Shown: positions 7,877-15,886 of the stretch, in pieces | How the letters are laid out: each line of letters begins with the position of its first letter | Numbering within the stretch: position 1 is the stretch's first letter | NCBI RefSeq assembly: GCF_025465945.1 | Contig: NZ_JANLNW010000074.1 | Coordinates: 1-64,000, forward strand | Direction of reading: 5' to 3' | Length of the DNA stretch: 64,000 nucleotides | Origin: Pseudomonas sp. 6D_7.1_Bac1 | GTDB lineage: Bacteria; Pseudomonadota; Gammaproteobacteria; Pseudomonadales; Pseudomonadaceae | Notes under the pieces: generated by a model | What the model was told of the DNA's origin: nothing | Database searches by the model: none | The model's input: only the letters and a program-made list of their open reading frames with translations | Position numbers and translations under genes: made by a program

Positions 7877-9481
7877 TTACGCGCGGCTGACCGGCAAGCC
7901 CATTCCCGCGGCAGCGACACTCAGGCGATTTCTGCCTTGCGACTTTGCTGAATAAAGCGCGCGGTCTGCCCGATCGATCAGTGCCGTTTCATCCTGCTCG
8001 CTATCGTAGGTCGTATACGTCGCCAGCCCCAGGCTGGCGGTTACGGTACCGAAAGGACTCGAAAGGTGTTCAAGTCGCGCGCGAGCAATACCGAGCAGGA
8101 TCGCCTCGGCAACCGAGCGGGCTCCTGATTCGTCCGTATTGGGCATTACCACGGCGATTTCTTCACCACCATAGCGGGCGGTCATGTCACCCGGACGGCG
8201 CACACACTGCTTGATCGACTGACTGATTATTCGCAGGCATTCGTCTCCGGCGAGGTGCCCATAGTGATCGTTGTAACGTTTGAAAAAATCCACATCGATC
8301 AGGATCAGTGACAGAGGGCTTCGAAGTCGCTTGGCGCGTTTGAATTCGATATCCAGAAACTGATCGAAGTGCCGGCGGTTGGCAAGACCGGTCAACTTGT
8401 CCTCGCTGGCGAGAATCTCCAGTGTATGGTTAAGCTCAATCAGCGCGGTCTGGGTGGTTCGCAGTTCATTCTCTGCCCGAATACGATGACTGATGTGGGA
8501 GATCAATCTGCGCCCCAGCGCGACCAAGAGTCCCAACAGCACCAGCACCACTGCGGCAGACTGCTTTGTCTGGCTCAACCATGCTTGCATGGCCTCGGTC
8601 TGACCCACCGCTACAGTCGTTACGAGGGGATATTGATCGCTTCTCGTGAACGCGTAGATTCGATGTATGCCATCGACTTTTGAAGCAAAATCCACGGTAC
8701 CTGACGACATCTTGCGCAGGTACTCGGAAAATATGGGCGCAGGAGACAGATCACGCCCGATGTCCTGCTCCTGGAATGGATACCTCACCAGAAGACGCCC
8801 TTCGGATGAGGTCAGGCTGATCGCGCCGAACTGCCCCACTTGTATGGTTCGATAAAGCTTGAGGAAGTGTTCCAGGCTGATGGTGACGGCTATCACCCCG
8901 GCAAAACTTCCATCCGGATGATCGATACGCCGACTGACCGAAATCGCCCAAGCACCGGTGGCACGGCTGAGAATCGCCGGACCGATGAAGATGCCGCGCT
9001 CTGGATTGTCGCGGTGATGCTTGAAGAATGCTCGATCAGCGTTGTTGCTGTGGGGTGAAGCAGGCTTGTTGGTCGAGAATATCCAGTCCCCTTGCGCGCC
9101 ATACAGCACCACGCTGTTCAATTGCTCAAGCGCATCCATCTCCTGAGCGACCAGCAACCTCAAGCGCTCGAGCTGCTCCGGGCCGGTCCCGTCTTTCTCG
9201 ATCCGTTCTGTCAGACCCAGCAGCACCACTTCACTTTGCTTGAAGGTACCCTCGGTGTAAGTGTTGAGTGCATGGGTCAGATTCAATGTGTCGGTTTCGA
9301 TGTCACTCAAGGTGTTCTGTCGAGCTGTCCACATCTGCCAGACAGTCAGCAGCACCACGGATACACACACCAGGGAGGTCAGCAATGAGGCAAGTCGAAG
9401 ATCACGTTTCAAGAGGGAACCCAGGCTGTTGAATGCCCATTCATCAAAGGTTCGCGCAGTATAAACGCCTTCGAACAGCAC
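7877..9481 (-). CDS. Diguanylate cyclase with periplasmic Cache sensor, 534 aa
   Basis: Makes cyclic di-GMP from two GTP. Domains in order: transmembrane helix (about 30-50), double Cache-type periplasmic sensor (about 55-290, containing SVSRRIDHPDGSFAGV), second transmembrane helix (about 300-320), cytoplasmic GGDEF domain (about 365-525) with the active-site GGEEI and, five residues before it, an RPGD inhibitory site. It should be active and subject to product inhibition. The start is uncertain: the GTG at 9481 has no ribosome-binding site, and a TATACT-like -10 lies inside the first codons, so translation may begin further in. It has a diverged paralogue at 13972-15519. Confidence 0.9.
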   Translation of the reverse strand: MLFEGVYTARTFDEWAFNSLGSLLKRDLRLASLLTSLVCVSVVLLTVWQMWTARQNTLSDIETDTLNLTHALNTYTEGTFKQSEVVLLGLTERIEKDGTGPEQLERLRLLVAQEMDALEQLNSVVLYGAQGDWIFSTNKPASPHSNNADRAFFKHHRDNPERGIFIGPAILSRATGAWAISVSRRIDHPDGSFAGVIAVTISLEHFLKLYRTIQVGQFGAISLTSSEGRLLVRYPFQEQDIGRDLSPAPIFSEYLRKMSSGTVDFASKVDGIHRIYAFTRSDQYPLVTTVAVGQTEAMQAWLSQTKQSAAVVLVLLGLLVALGRRLISHISHRIRAENELRTTQTALIELNHTLEILASEDKLTGLANRRHFDQFLDIEFKRAKRLRSPLSLILIDVDFFKRYNDHYGHLAGDECLRIISQSIKQCVRRPGDMTARYGGEEIAVVMPNTDESGARSVAEAILLGIARARLEHLSSPFGTVTASLGLATYTTYDSEQDETALIDRADRALYSAKSQGRNRLSVAAAGMGLPVSRA

Positions 9482-9553
9482 TAATGACTGGAATGAAAGC
9501 TAATGGCCAGCTTTCTTCCAGTTTGAGTAGAACGCGCTTCAGGAATTTCAGGG

Positions 9554-9670
9554 TCAGGGCGCTTTGGTGTAGTGCTCCTCCCTGACCTGCTCCATCCAGT
9601 CGACCACTTTGCCGTCCAGAACTACGGCGATGGCGTTGCTTCGAGACTGCGAGAGAGCCGCGAATAAGCG
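9554..9670 (-). other. Open in-frame extension after the stop of the WPYW lipoprotein gene
   Basis: Directly after the TGA at 9671-9673 the same frame stays open for 38 codons and encodes a natural-looking sequence (SNAIAVVLDGKVVDWMEQ, then EEHYTKAP). It has no start codon of its own. It may be the end of a longer ancestral gene cut by the stop, or chance; a computational coding-potential test is needed to decide. Confidence 0.3.
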
Positions 9671-9913
9671 TCAGTCGCCCCTGTCGCCATGATCACGATC
9701 GCGGTTACGACCCTCCCCCTGATCATTGTCACGACGCTCGTATCCTCGGTCATACCCTCGATCATCGCGGTGCTCATAGCCACGGTCATACTCACGACCA
9801 TGATCACGGCCTCGATCTCGACCGTACCCGCCTCCATCTTCCCAGTAAGGCCAGCAGCCTCCCAGCAGGAGAGAACTTGAAATGGCCAGGATCATTATCG
9901 CTGTGCGCTTCAT
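9671..9913 (-). CDS. Arg/Asp/Gly-rich lipoprotein, 80 aa (WPYW type)
   Basis: The signal peptide MKRTAIMILAISSSLLLGGC has a clear lipobox (LGGC, Cys20), followed by WPYW and then a low-complexity tail of RD, RG, HG and YDRG repeats. The tail is very polar, with alternating charges, and likely unstructured. AGGG lies seven to ten bases before the ATG. The first 24 residues are closely shared with the small lipoprotein at 11185-11328 (MKRT..LGGCWPYW), so the two form a local paralogue pair. Function unknown. An open extension follows its stop codon. Confidence 0.65.
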   Translation of the reverse strand: MKRTAIMILAISSSLLLGGCWPYWEDGGGYGRDRGRDHGREYDRGYEHRDDRGYDRGYERRDNDQGEGRNRDRDHGDRGD

Positions 9914-10076
9914 TTGAACACCCTAAAAACAAAGGTCAGGTCTACGGAGATGGGTTGTCGCCACCCCCCGATTTTACTCGGAAAGCGTTCAACCGCAGAT
10001 ACGACCATGAAGCAGATCAATGATTCACTGGTCAGAGGCGACAAGCCAAAAAACCAGATCCAATGATCGTAAAGCC

Positions 10077-10313
10077 TTACAGCGTTTTTTGGTCGTTACC
10101 GGTGCGTCTCGCGATTTCGATCCCCCATTCCAGGGCGTCTTCCATGTCCAGCAGATGCGGTTTGGGGTCGTTGTCCTCAAGGATAACCGTGCCATCTGGC
10201 CGGTACACGCCGATGAACATTTGCAACGAGCCGTCCCTCAATATCTTTGCCCTGACCTCGATCTTGCACCCGTTCGCAAGCGTTTCGGAGTGAATCAAAT
10301 GGCGCTCAGTCAT
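10077..10313 (-). CDS. Hypothetical protein, 78 aa
   Basis: A soluble protein with a beta-strand-rich centre (CKIEVRAKILRDGSLQMFIG, YRPDGTVILEDND) and a C-terminal helix (MEDALEWGIEIARRTGND). AGAGGG lies eight bases before the ATG. The strand-strand-helix pattern resembles small single-domain proteins common in Pseudomonas, but I cannot name a family. The adjacent genes are also small and on the same strand, but the gaps are too wide for a confident operon. Confidence 0.6.
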   Translation of the reverse strand: MTERHLIHSETLANGCKIEVRAKILRDGSLQMFIGVYRPDGTVILEDNDPKPHLLDMEDALEWGIEIARRTGNDQKTL

Positions 10314-10355
10314 CGTTGCATCCCTCTGGTAGTTGATAGTCGAGTCACACAGCCA

Positions 10356-10679
10356 TCAATCGTCCCGATTATTTGTTTTGAGGGTCTGCGGCTCATCCGC
10401 TACAAGACCGTTTTCTCCACCATTATCGTCCCCGATGTCGCCTGCTCTGCTCTTGCAGCGAGCATAGACATTGGTTGTGGGATTGTTTGAAACAATCAGA
10501 GGCCGATTCAAGCACCCGACGCCCACAGTAACTCTGCCTTCTCGAGCCTGATCGAGCTCTGCATTCAGCCTGACGATACCAATCCCCATGACGATGGCTA
10601 AAACGAGAATTGAAGACACAAAAAACACAAACCAGCCCGAGTCATTGGCGTCTTTCTGATCATCACTATCGGCAACCAT
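10356..10679 (-). CDS. Single-pass membrane protein, 107 aa
   Basis: One transmembrane helix near the N-terminus (GWFVFFVSSILVLAIVMGIG) is followed by a short helix and a polar, Cys-containing domain (VGCLNRPLIVSNN, YARCKSRAGDIGDDN). A longer frame exists, but the ATG at 10679 has AGGATG eight bases upstream and removes an unlikely His/Gln-rich leader. It is predicted to expose the C-terminal part outside the cytoplasm. Family unknown. A sequence element upstream is shared with the gene at 19963 (see findings). Confidence 0.5.
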   Translation of the reverse strand: MVADSDDQKDANDSGWFVFFVSSILVLAIVMGIGIVRLNAELDQAREGRVTVGVGCLNRPLIVSNNPTTNVYARCKSRAGDIGDDNGGENGLVADEPQTLKTNNRDD

Positions 10680-10812
10680 CTCAGCATCCTGCTGTTGACG
10701 TGTGGCACAAGAGTTTTCATGCGCCAAAAAAGACAGAATGTACACCAGTCAGCGCCTGTACGAATCCCCTGTGACCTCCTGCCACCAGAGCCAACGTGGC
10801 GCCAAATGTGAA

Positions 10813-10836
10813 GAGCCCAGCGCAATGGCTGGGCTC
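10813..10836 (-). terminator. Hairpin terminator downstream of the 66-aa gene
   Basis: GAGCCCAGC and GCTGGGCTC form a nine-base stem with a six-base loop; the T tract after it is weak. Confidence 0.6.
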
Positions 10837-10839
10837 CGT

Positions 10840-11040
10840 TTATTTTCTGTGTTCCATCATCTTGTCAGCAAGAAGTTTGGCCCTATCAACCAACACGTTC
10901 TGCCTGTCTTCATGATTCGACTTCGGGCCCCCTACCGTCGGTGCCGACAGATTGCTTTCCGCAATCAACGCAGCACAAAAGTACTGATCCCAAACGACTC
11001 GTTCTCCAGCAGTCCGTTTGTTCATTAGGTCGGCGTTCAT
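10840..11040 (-). CDS. Small hypothetical protein, 66 aa
   Basis: A soluble helical protein (GERVVWDQYFCAALIAESNL, LVDRAKLLADKMMEHRK). The ATG at 11040 has AGGAG eight bases upstream; an in-frame extension of 35 codons before it lacks support. I do not recognise it. It ends directly before a hairpin terminator. Confidence 0.5.
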   Translation of the reverse strand: MNADLMNKRTAGERVVWDQYFCAALIAESNLSAPTVGGPKSNHEDRQNVLVDRAKLLADKMMEHRK

Positions 11041-11184
11041 ATGAGGCTCCTTTTGATGATGTAGCCCAGCTATTTTACGCCCGAACCGTAAACAAGCCGC
11101 ACTTCGCTGTGCGTTTATGGTCTTGGATGTATTGGAATACCCCACGCACCCGGCCCAGCGCCTGTCAACTGCATCAGCACAATG

Positions 11185-11328
11185 TTACCGGCTGTACTCC
11201 TGCCCCTCGTGATAACCATGGTTGTAATGATCACGTCCGTGCTCGCCATGTTCGTGCCAATATGGCCAGCACCCACCGAGTAACAGCACAGCTGACATCA
11301 CCAAAATCAAAGTGGTTGTGCGTTTCAT
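11185..11328 (-). CDS. Short WPYW lipoprotein, 47 aa
   Basis: This short gene has a near-perfect GGAGGTGAT ribosome-binding site three to four bases before ATG. The protein starts MKRTTTLILVMSAVLLLGGC (lipobox LGGC, Cys20), continues WPYWHEHGEHGRDHYNHGYH and ends EGQEYSR. The His/Gly-rich tail could bind metal ions, but that is a guess from composition. It is a paralogue of the 80-aa lipoprotein at 9671-9913, which shares the signal peptide and the GGCWPYW junction but has an Arg/Asp-rich tail. Confidence 0.65.
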   Translation of the reverse strand: MKRTTTLILVMSAVLLLGGCWPYWHEHGEHGRDHYNHGYHEGQEYSR

Positions 11329-11443
11329 TCGATCACCTCCGGGCAGGCTTCGCCTGACTCTATGATCGTTTGATCCGCCCCAAACCGCAGAGGTTCAAAA
11401 ATCCCGGACAAGCAGGCTCTACCGGAGTGCATCAGCTTCGATT

Positions 11444-11992
11444 TCAGTCAGGGCTGGTACTGGAAAGACCGCCCTCGATTTGATGCTTGAACGCACCCAA
11501 GGCCGAGACGATTTGCCGACTGATCTGCGGGCTCGCTGCGATGTCTGCCTCATCCATTCCTTTAGCCAGCAGGTTCACTGTTATCGAAGCCGGCTCGACA
11601 ATAACCGCGGACATCGTTTCGAGTACTAACCTGAGGGCCGCTTGGCCGTGACTCGCTCGTGGTGAAGCGTTGAAAAGTGCTACCGGTTTGCCGGGAAAGT
11701 CCTGGCTCGCTACAAGCCAATCCAGTGCATTCTTGAACGACCCCGGTATTCCGCGAGCGTACTCAGGGCACGAGATGAGGATGCCGTCTGCCTTGGCAAT
11801 AATCCCGCGCAACGCTGCGACGATCTGCGGAGGATCGTCAGCCAGATCCGGATCGAAGTGAGGTAATTGACCCACCTCCAGGTAGTGTTTGATCGACAAC
11901 CCTTCAGGACTGAGCCTCTCAGCAGCACGCAGCAGCGCGGAGTTTGAAGAGGCTGCACGCAGACTTCCGGAGATCGCAAGCAATTGCACCAT
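11444..11992 (-). CDS. NADPH-dependent FMN reductase family protein, 182 aa
   Basis: A flavodoxin-like fold flavin reductase or quinone reductase. The phosphate-binding loop GSLRAASSNSALLRA and the flavin-contacting CPEYARGIPGSFKNALDWL are both present, as in the ArsH/ChrR/SsuE-related family. An ATG five codons upstream is also open, but the start at 11992 gives the usual N-terminus (MVQLLAISGSLR) and has GGAA at an acceptable distance. Cytoplasmic; the physiological acceptor is unknown. Monocistronic. Confidence 0.85.
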   Translation of the reverse strand: MVQLLAISGSLRAASSNSALLRAAERLSPEGLSIKHYLEVGQLPHFDPDLADDPPQIVAALRGIIAKADGILISCPEYARGIPGSFKNALDWLVASQDFPGKPVALFNASPRASHGQAALRLVLETMSAVIVEPASITVNLLAKGMDEADIAASPQISRQIVSALGAFKHQIEGGLSSTSPD

Positions 11993-12083
11993 GTGTATTC
12001 GTTCCATGACTTAACGGGCCGGTGCATTGTCGCATACGCGGGCCAAAGCCATCTTTAACGGAGGCGGCAACGTATCGGCGACA

Positions 12084-12314
12084 TCAGGCCAGCTTCATCA
12101 ATGCTCCAGAGACATCATCCCTGGCTTGCCGCAAATCGCTCGCATCTTGATTCAAGCGATGGACGACACCCAGCAGCCGCTGGCGCAGCAATTCATCACC
12201 CAGCAGATCAATGGCCCGCATGACATCAACTGCGGCAGCCTCGTTATTGGCTGCTGTGGCGTCCAGCGTTTTACGCAGGTTTCGTGCTGATCGGTTCACT
12301 TTAGTAGTCCTCAT
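12084..12314 (-). CDS. Small helical hypothetical protein, 76 aa
   Basis: An almost fully helical, soluble protein (LLGDELLRQRLLGVVHRLNQ, DLRQARDDVSGALMKLA), possibly a helical bundle. It has a basic N-terminus (RTTKVNRSARNLRK). The start lacks a strong ribosome-binding site. I do not recognise it, and no neighbour suggests a role. Confidence 0.5.
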   Translation of the reverse strand: MRTTKVNRSARNLRKTLDATAANNEAAAVDVMRAIDLLGDELLRQRLLGVVHRLNQDASDLRQARDDVSGALMKLA

Positions 12315-12480
12315 GAATCATGGCCTGCACCCTACAACAGCAATGCTTCTTTTTAATTTCAGTCGCTTAGCTTCGGATGAGTGGCGCCTGACTGGAAATA
12401 ACCCATGAGTATCCCCGTGAACGCAGTCACCGCGGCGCCGTTGACCCGACTCTTGGCGCCGACCGTCACTGTCGGCATGT

Positions 12481-13197
12481 TCAGGTGGACGACGTACTGA
12501 CCGGCGGAAAACACTCGAGCGTGGCCAAATCAATCAGCGTGAAGTGGCCTCCCATCCAGCCACCGGTGTCGATGTGGTAGACGTTGCCCAGCACTGCCGG
12601 CTGGCTGACCACCGTGTGGCCGACGATCACCGCCCTGACGCCGCTCACACCATTACGGTTTCCATTCGAAATTCGAGTGCGCGACCACTGGCAGGTTGTC
12701 TGGACACTACGCTGCATCGCGCCTTGCTCCCGTTCAAGAGCGCCAAGCATTCGCCCCCAATCATCGAACGGGCAATCGGCATGCACGATCCCCACCAGAC
12801 CCGCAGGCGTCATTACCTCAATAGCGATAGGCAGGTCGGCGAACAGAGCCACATAGAAGGCCTGCTCAGCGGTGGACCGGCCATACAACCAAGTGCCCCC
12901 ATTGATCATGTGCATATAGCTGGCCTGGCCTTTGTGGTTGAGCCGATGGGCATCGACCGCCATCTGCTCATGGTTGCCCTGTATGGCAAAGAACCATGGC
13001 TTGGCCAGCCAGACGTCGACATCGGCAGATTCGGGGCCGCGGTCAACCATATCGCCAACACTGAAGAGACGGTCGGTTACGGGGTTGAAGCCGACAGCAT
13101 CAAGTGCTGCCTGAAGCTTGGTGAAATGGCCATGAATATCACCAACGGCAAAGTCCCGGCCTGCGGTGTTGATTGTGAAACGCTGAACCTGAGTCAT
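12481..13197 (-). CDS. Metallophosphatase (PPP/PrpA-like serine/threonine phosphatase), 238 aa
   Basis: The three signature motifs of the PPP phosphoesterase family are present: GDIHGH (19-24), GDMVDRG (48-54) and GNHE (74-77), with the later metal-binding HAD and GHT motifs. These bind two metal ions and hydrolyse phosphoserine or phosphothreonine; size and motif spacing resemble the phage lambda and PrpA/PrpB phosphatases. A frame without ATG extends further upstream, but the ATG at 13197 has GGGGGTG six bases before it and gives the normal N-terminus. Its ATG overlaps the TGA of an apparently start-less coding remnant (13194-13325). Confidence 0.85.
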   Translation of the reverse strand: MTQVQRFTINTAGRDFAVGDIHGHFTKLQAALDAVGFNPVTDRLFSVGDMVDRGPESADVDVWLAKPWFFAIQGNHEQMAVDAHRLNHKGQASYMHMINGGTWLYGRSTAEQAFYVALFADLPIAIEVMTPAGLVGIVHADCPFDDWGRMLGALEREQGAMQRSVQTTCQWSRTRISNGNRNGVSGVRAVIVGHTVVSQPAVLGNVYHIDTGGWMGGHFTLIDLATLECFPPVSTSST

Positions 13198-13325
13198 GCT
13201 GCCACCCCCGGAACCTTCAGAAGGCCCTTTTCGATCCAGTGCATTTGGGGTTCGGCCAGTGCGCGGATCAAATCGCGGTCGGTGTACTCGCTGAGTCGCG
13301 GAGTTTTTGGGACACAACTCTTATG
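13194..13325 (-). pseudogene. Coding remnant without start, coupled to the phosphatase gene
   Basis: This frame encodes 43 codons, including PRLSEYTDRDLIRALAEPQ and HWIEKGLLKVPG, and its TGA overlaps the ATG of the phosphatase (ATGA). It looks like a real protein end, but a TAG lies just upstream and no start codon is present. Another short frame just before it (LTEMAEFDAFKGVA, then TAA) may be the other half of the same decayed gene. Confidence 0.4.
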
Positions 13326-13450
13326 CTACCCCCTTGAACGCATCGAACTCAGCCATTTCCGTCAATCGCGCTTGCGGATGCCGGATTGACTCCTTACGAC
13401 AGCTCGTCGCCAAATCCTTACCTGAACGAATATCCTCTGCAGCATAGCGA

Positions 13451-13469
13451 TTGCTTGACTAGGCTATAA
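13451..13469 (+). promoter_or_regulatory. Promoter-like motif TTGACTAGGCTATAA, copy 1
   Basis: The motif GCTTGACTAGGCTATAA precedes the 83-aa gene at 13492. A nearly identical copy (GCTCGACTAGGCTATAA) lies at 26682-26698, also just upstream of an ATGGAAGAC start. The CTATAA could be a -10 element; no good -35 is visible at the right spacing. The pair points to common descent of the upstream region. Confidence 0.45.
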
Positions 13470-13491
13470 CCCTCTATAAGGAGGTCTAGTC

Positions 13492-13743
13492 ATGGAAGAC
13501 AAGGAACAGATCTACTTCGCTCTCTATAATTTGAATCTGACGCAGCTTGCAATTGGTGCAGCCCTTGAAGATTTGACGGGATTAATTCAGCAGATTGGCT
13601 ACCTGACGCCAGAGACATCCGAGTCGCTGCGGCGTCACTTATCCACTATCGAGCGAAATTCCGATCGCTCCTGTGAAGCAATCTATTCACTTATCAACTT
13701 AAGCCACGAACCTGAAGTTTTGTGGTCCCCGCCTCCGCGCTAG
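13492..13743 (+). CDS. Small helical protein, 83 aa, intact member of a dispersed local family
   Basis: A soluble helical protein (MEDKEQIYFALYNLNLTQLA, GYLTPETSESLRRHLSTIER). AAGGAGG lies seven bases before the ATG. Its arrangement (short N-terminal helix with NLTQLAIGAALEDL, then SLRRHLSTIERN and a last helix) matches the broken gene at 33758-33967 (NENQLALEAAIIELSN, VRGALDTIDRNEELIKMTL) and the 3' fragment at 26556-26618. This Pseudomonas small-protein family is often found next to prophage-like regions. Function unknown. Confidence 0.7.
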   Translation: MEDKEQIYFALYNLNLTQLAIGAALEDLTGLIQQIGYLTPETSESLRRHLSTIERNSDRSCEAIYSLINLSHEPEVLWSPPPR

Positions 13744-13971
13744 GTCTCCTTCGCCTCAAGCCCCCCCGATCCTGTACGCGTCCATTGGACAGTTTCCCGA
13801 CAGCGACGAAGGCCCTGGAGAGCATGACGGGTTTATGATCATGCCACCGGCTTGGCAACAACCAAGACAAGCAGATGGCAAAAACCTGCAACCCACGCTG
13901 AAAATATCTCAGCGAATTTTAAAAAACCGAATACGCTAAATACCACTACCCACGCCCAATGGCAGGACTCT

Positions 13972-15519
13972 ATGTTGACTAGGAAGGCCTCAGTTTTTTC
14001 CACCGACTGGAGCGATGCCAAACTCAAAGTCGGACATGTAGTCCTCTTTGTTGCAGTGGTATGCATCTCATTAATAGCGATAAGCACGTGGGGTGTCTTC
14101 AACTCCCTAGAGTACCATTTACACGACAAAGAAACCGAGATGTCAAATCTCTCGAAGACCTTATCGTCCAATATTGAGGCAACTCTTACCCAGGCCGATA
14201 CAGTACTTATAGGGGTTAAGGAGCAACTAGAAGCTGATGGCAGTGACGCGGAAAGCTTAAAGAAGTTAGAAGAATTACTTAAAACACAGCAGAAACGCTT
14301 ACCTCAAATACATGGCTTTTTTATCTATGATGAGCAGGGGCGCTGGCTGCTCAATTCAAACGGCATAATACCCGCCGGCGCAAACAATTCAGACCGCGAC
14401 TATTTTATTTACCATCGAGAACACACTGAGCCTGGCCCCTACATTGGCCCATCGATACGCAGCCGCTCAACAAATGAATGGGTCATGACCGTATCGCGCC
14501 GAATCAACCATCCTGACGGGAGTTTTGCTGGAGTAACGATAGCGACAATTTATCTCAACTACTTTCTCAGTCTTTACGACGGTGTAGACATGGGAGCAAA
14601 CGGCCTCATCAATCTGGCGACATTAAGCGGCCATATTATGGTACGCAAACCATTTCGCGACTCAGACGTCGGACTTAACATATCAACGGGCGAAGTGTTC
14701 GCCCTACTAAAACCGGACGTGAATTCAGGCACGGCAACCATAAAATCGTTTATAGACGGCGTAGAGCGGGTCATAGGCTTTCGACGCATTAACGGGTACC
14801 CTCTTGTTGTCATCGCCGCATTTGATAGAAATGAGATACTTGCTGACTGGCGAAGCGAGTCCCTCGCCAGCTTAATCATATCATCCGTATTATTATTAAT
14901 ACTTAGCTTTATAGGCTATCGATTAATCAAGCTAATGAGCCAGCAAATTCAAGCACAAAGAGAACTGCAGGCCTCTCAAAAAAACTATATCGAAGCCAAT
15001 AAAGCACTTGGGTTAATGGCGCTCGAAGATGGACTGACAAAGATCGCCAACCGCCGTCAATTTGACTTATTTATAGAGGCTGAAATCAACCGAAAGAAAC
15101 GCAAGCTAGACGGCACAGCGCTCATCATGATCGACATTGATTTTTTCAAACTCTACAACGATCACTACGGCCACGTACGGGGTGACGAATGCTTGAAGAC
15201 TGTGGCGGCAATCATTAAAACGCATGTCAACCGGGCCGGCGATCTTGCCGCCCGATACGGCGGAGAAGAATTTGCCATCGTACTGACAAACACAGACTAT
15301 GTTGGAGCTTTCCTTCTAGCCGAAAAGATACGACTCGAGCTAGAGCAAAACAAAATAGAACATATTAAATCGCCACTTGGAGTGGTCACTATCAGCATTG
15401 GTATTAGCACACTCGCTGAAGAGAAAGCTGACACTCCAGAAAATGTGGTAGATACAGCCGACAAAGCGCTATACATCGCCAAGTCCAATGGAAGAAACAG
15501 GACCATTATTTCAAATTAG
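13972..15519 (+). CDS. Diguanylate cyclase with periplasmic Cache sensor, 515 aa
   Basis: Cyclic di-GMP synthase with the same layout as the gene at 7877: transmembrane helix (about 20-42), Cache-type sensor containing TVSRRINHPDGSFAGV, second transmembrane helix (about 300-320) and a GGDEF domain with GGEEF and a RAGD inhibitory site five residues before it. The ATG at 13972 has AGGA upstream; a longer frame adds 40 unconvincing residues. The gene is visibly more AT-rich than its surroundings and than its paralogue, consistent with separate acquisition. A small membrane protein gene follows. Confidence 0.9.
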   Translation: MLTRKASVFSTDWSDAKLKVGHVVLFVAVVCISLIAISTWGVFNSLEYHLHDKETEMSNLSKTLSSNIEATLTQADTVLIGVKEQLEADGSDAESLKKLEELLKTQQKRLPQIHGFFIYDEQGRWLLNSNGIIPAGANNSDRDYFIYHREHTEPGPYIGPSIRSRSTNEWVMTVSRRINHPDGSFAGVTIATIYLNYFLSLYDGVDMGANGLINLATLSGHIMVRKPFRDSDVGLNISTGEVFALLKPDVNSGTATIKSFIDGVERVIGFRRINGYPLVVIAAFDRNEILADWRSESLASLIISSVLLLILSFIGYRLIKLMSQQIQAQRELQASQKNYIEANKALGLMALEDGLTKIANRRQFDLFIEAEINRKKRKLDGTALIMIDIDFFKLYNDHYGHVRGDECLKTVAAIIKTHVNRAGDLAARYGGEEFAIVLTNTDYVGAFLLAEKIRLELEQNKIEHIKSPLGVVTISIGISTLAEEKADTPENVVDTADKALYIAKSNGRNRTIISN

Positions 15520-15603
15520 TTTCTGATTCAACAATTTGTTACAGATTGTGGTTTGCGCCTGATGAAGATGCCATGCGATTAATGGGCGTTTTAGGGGGAC
15601 ACC

Positions 15604-15759
15604 ATGACTACTTTTCAAATCATCGCAGGCGTAGTTTTCTTTCTAGCACTGATCGTCGTAGGCGCCTATCTCGATATCAAAAACCACAGAAAAGAAAAAT
15701 CAGAGCGCTTAACGCACCAGGACGTATCTTCCTCTGAGCGTCCACCACAAAGCAGATAA
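15604..15759 (+). CDS. Small membrane protein, 51 aa
   Basis: One hydrophobic helix (FQIIAGVVFFLALIVVGAYL) is followed by a polar basic tail (DIKNHRKEKSERL, then SSSERPPQSR). GGGGG lies five to six bases before the ATG. It lies 84 bases after the diguanylate cyclase on the same strand and could be co-transcribed. Single-pass inner-membrane protein of unknown function. Confidence 0.55.
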   Translation: MTTFQIIAGVVFFLALIVVGAYLDIKNHRKEKSERLTHQDVSSSERPPQSR

Positions 15760-15851
15760 GTCTCTTCATTTGCCTTCCCTCATGAAACCGACTCCACAAG
15801 ATCCTGACTCCCAAGTTTTTTTTGTAAATCACCTTTCCTAAAGGCAAAGAA

Positions 15852-15875
15852 AAGCCCGACATTTCTGCCGGGCTT
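15852..15875 (-). terminator. Terminator of the LPMO-chitinase operon
   Basis: AAGCCCG and CGGGCTT form the stem; on the minus strand it runs into TTTTCTTT. It lies just past the chitinase stop. Confidence 0.75.
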
Positions 15876-15886
15876 CACATACCGCT

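Noticed and set aside
9622..9837. Minus-strand frame overlapping the WPYW lipoprotein, with simple repeats
   Set aside because: The repeats come from the Arg/Asp/Gly codons of the real gene read in another frame; not a separate gene and not a CRISPR array.
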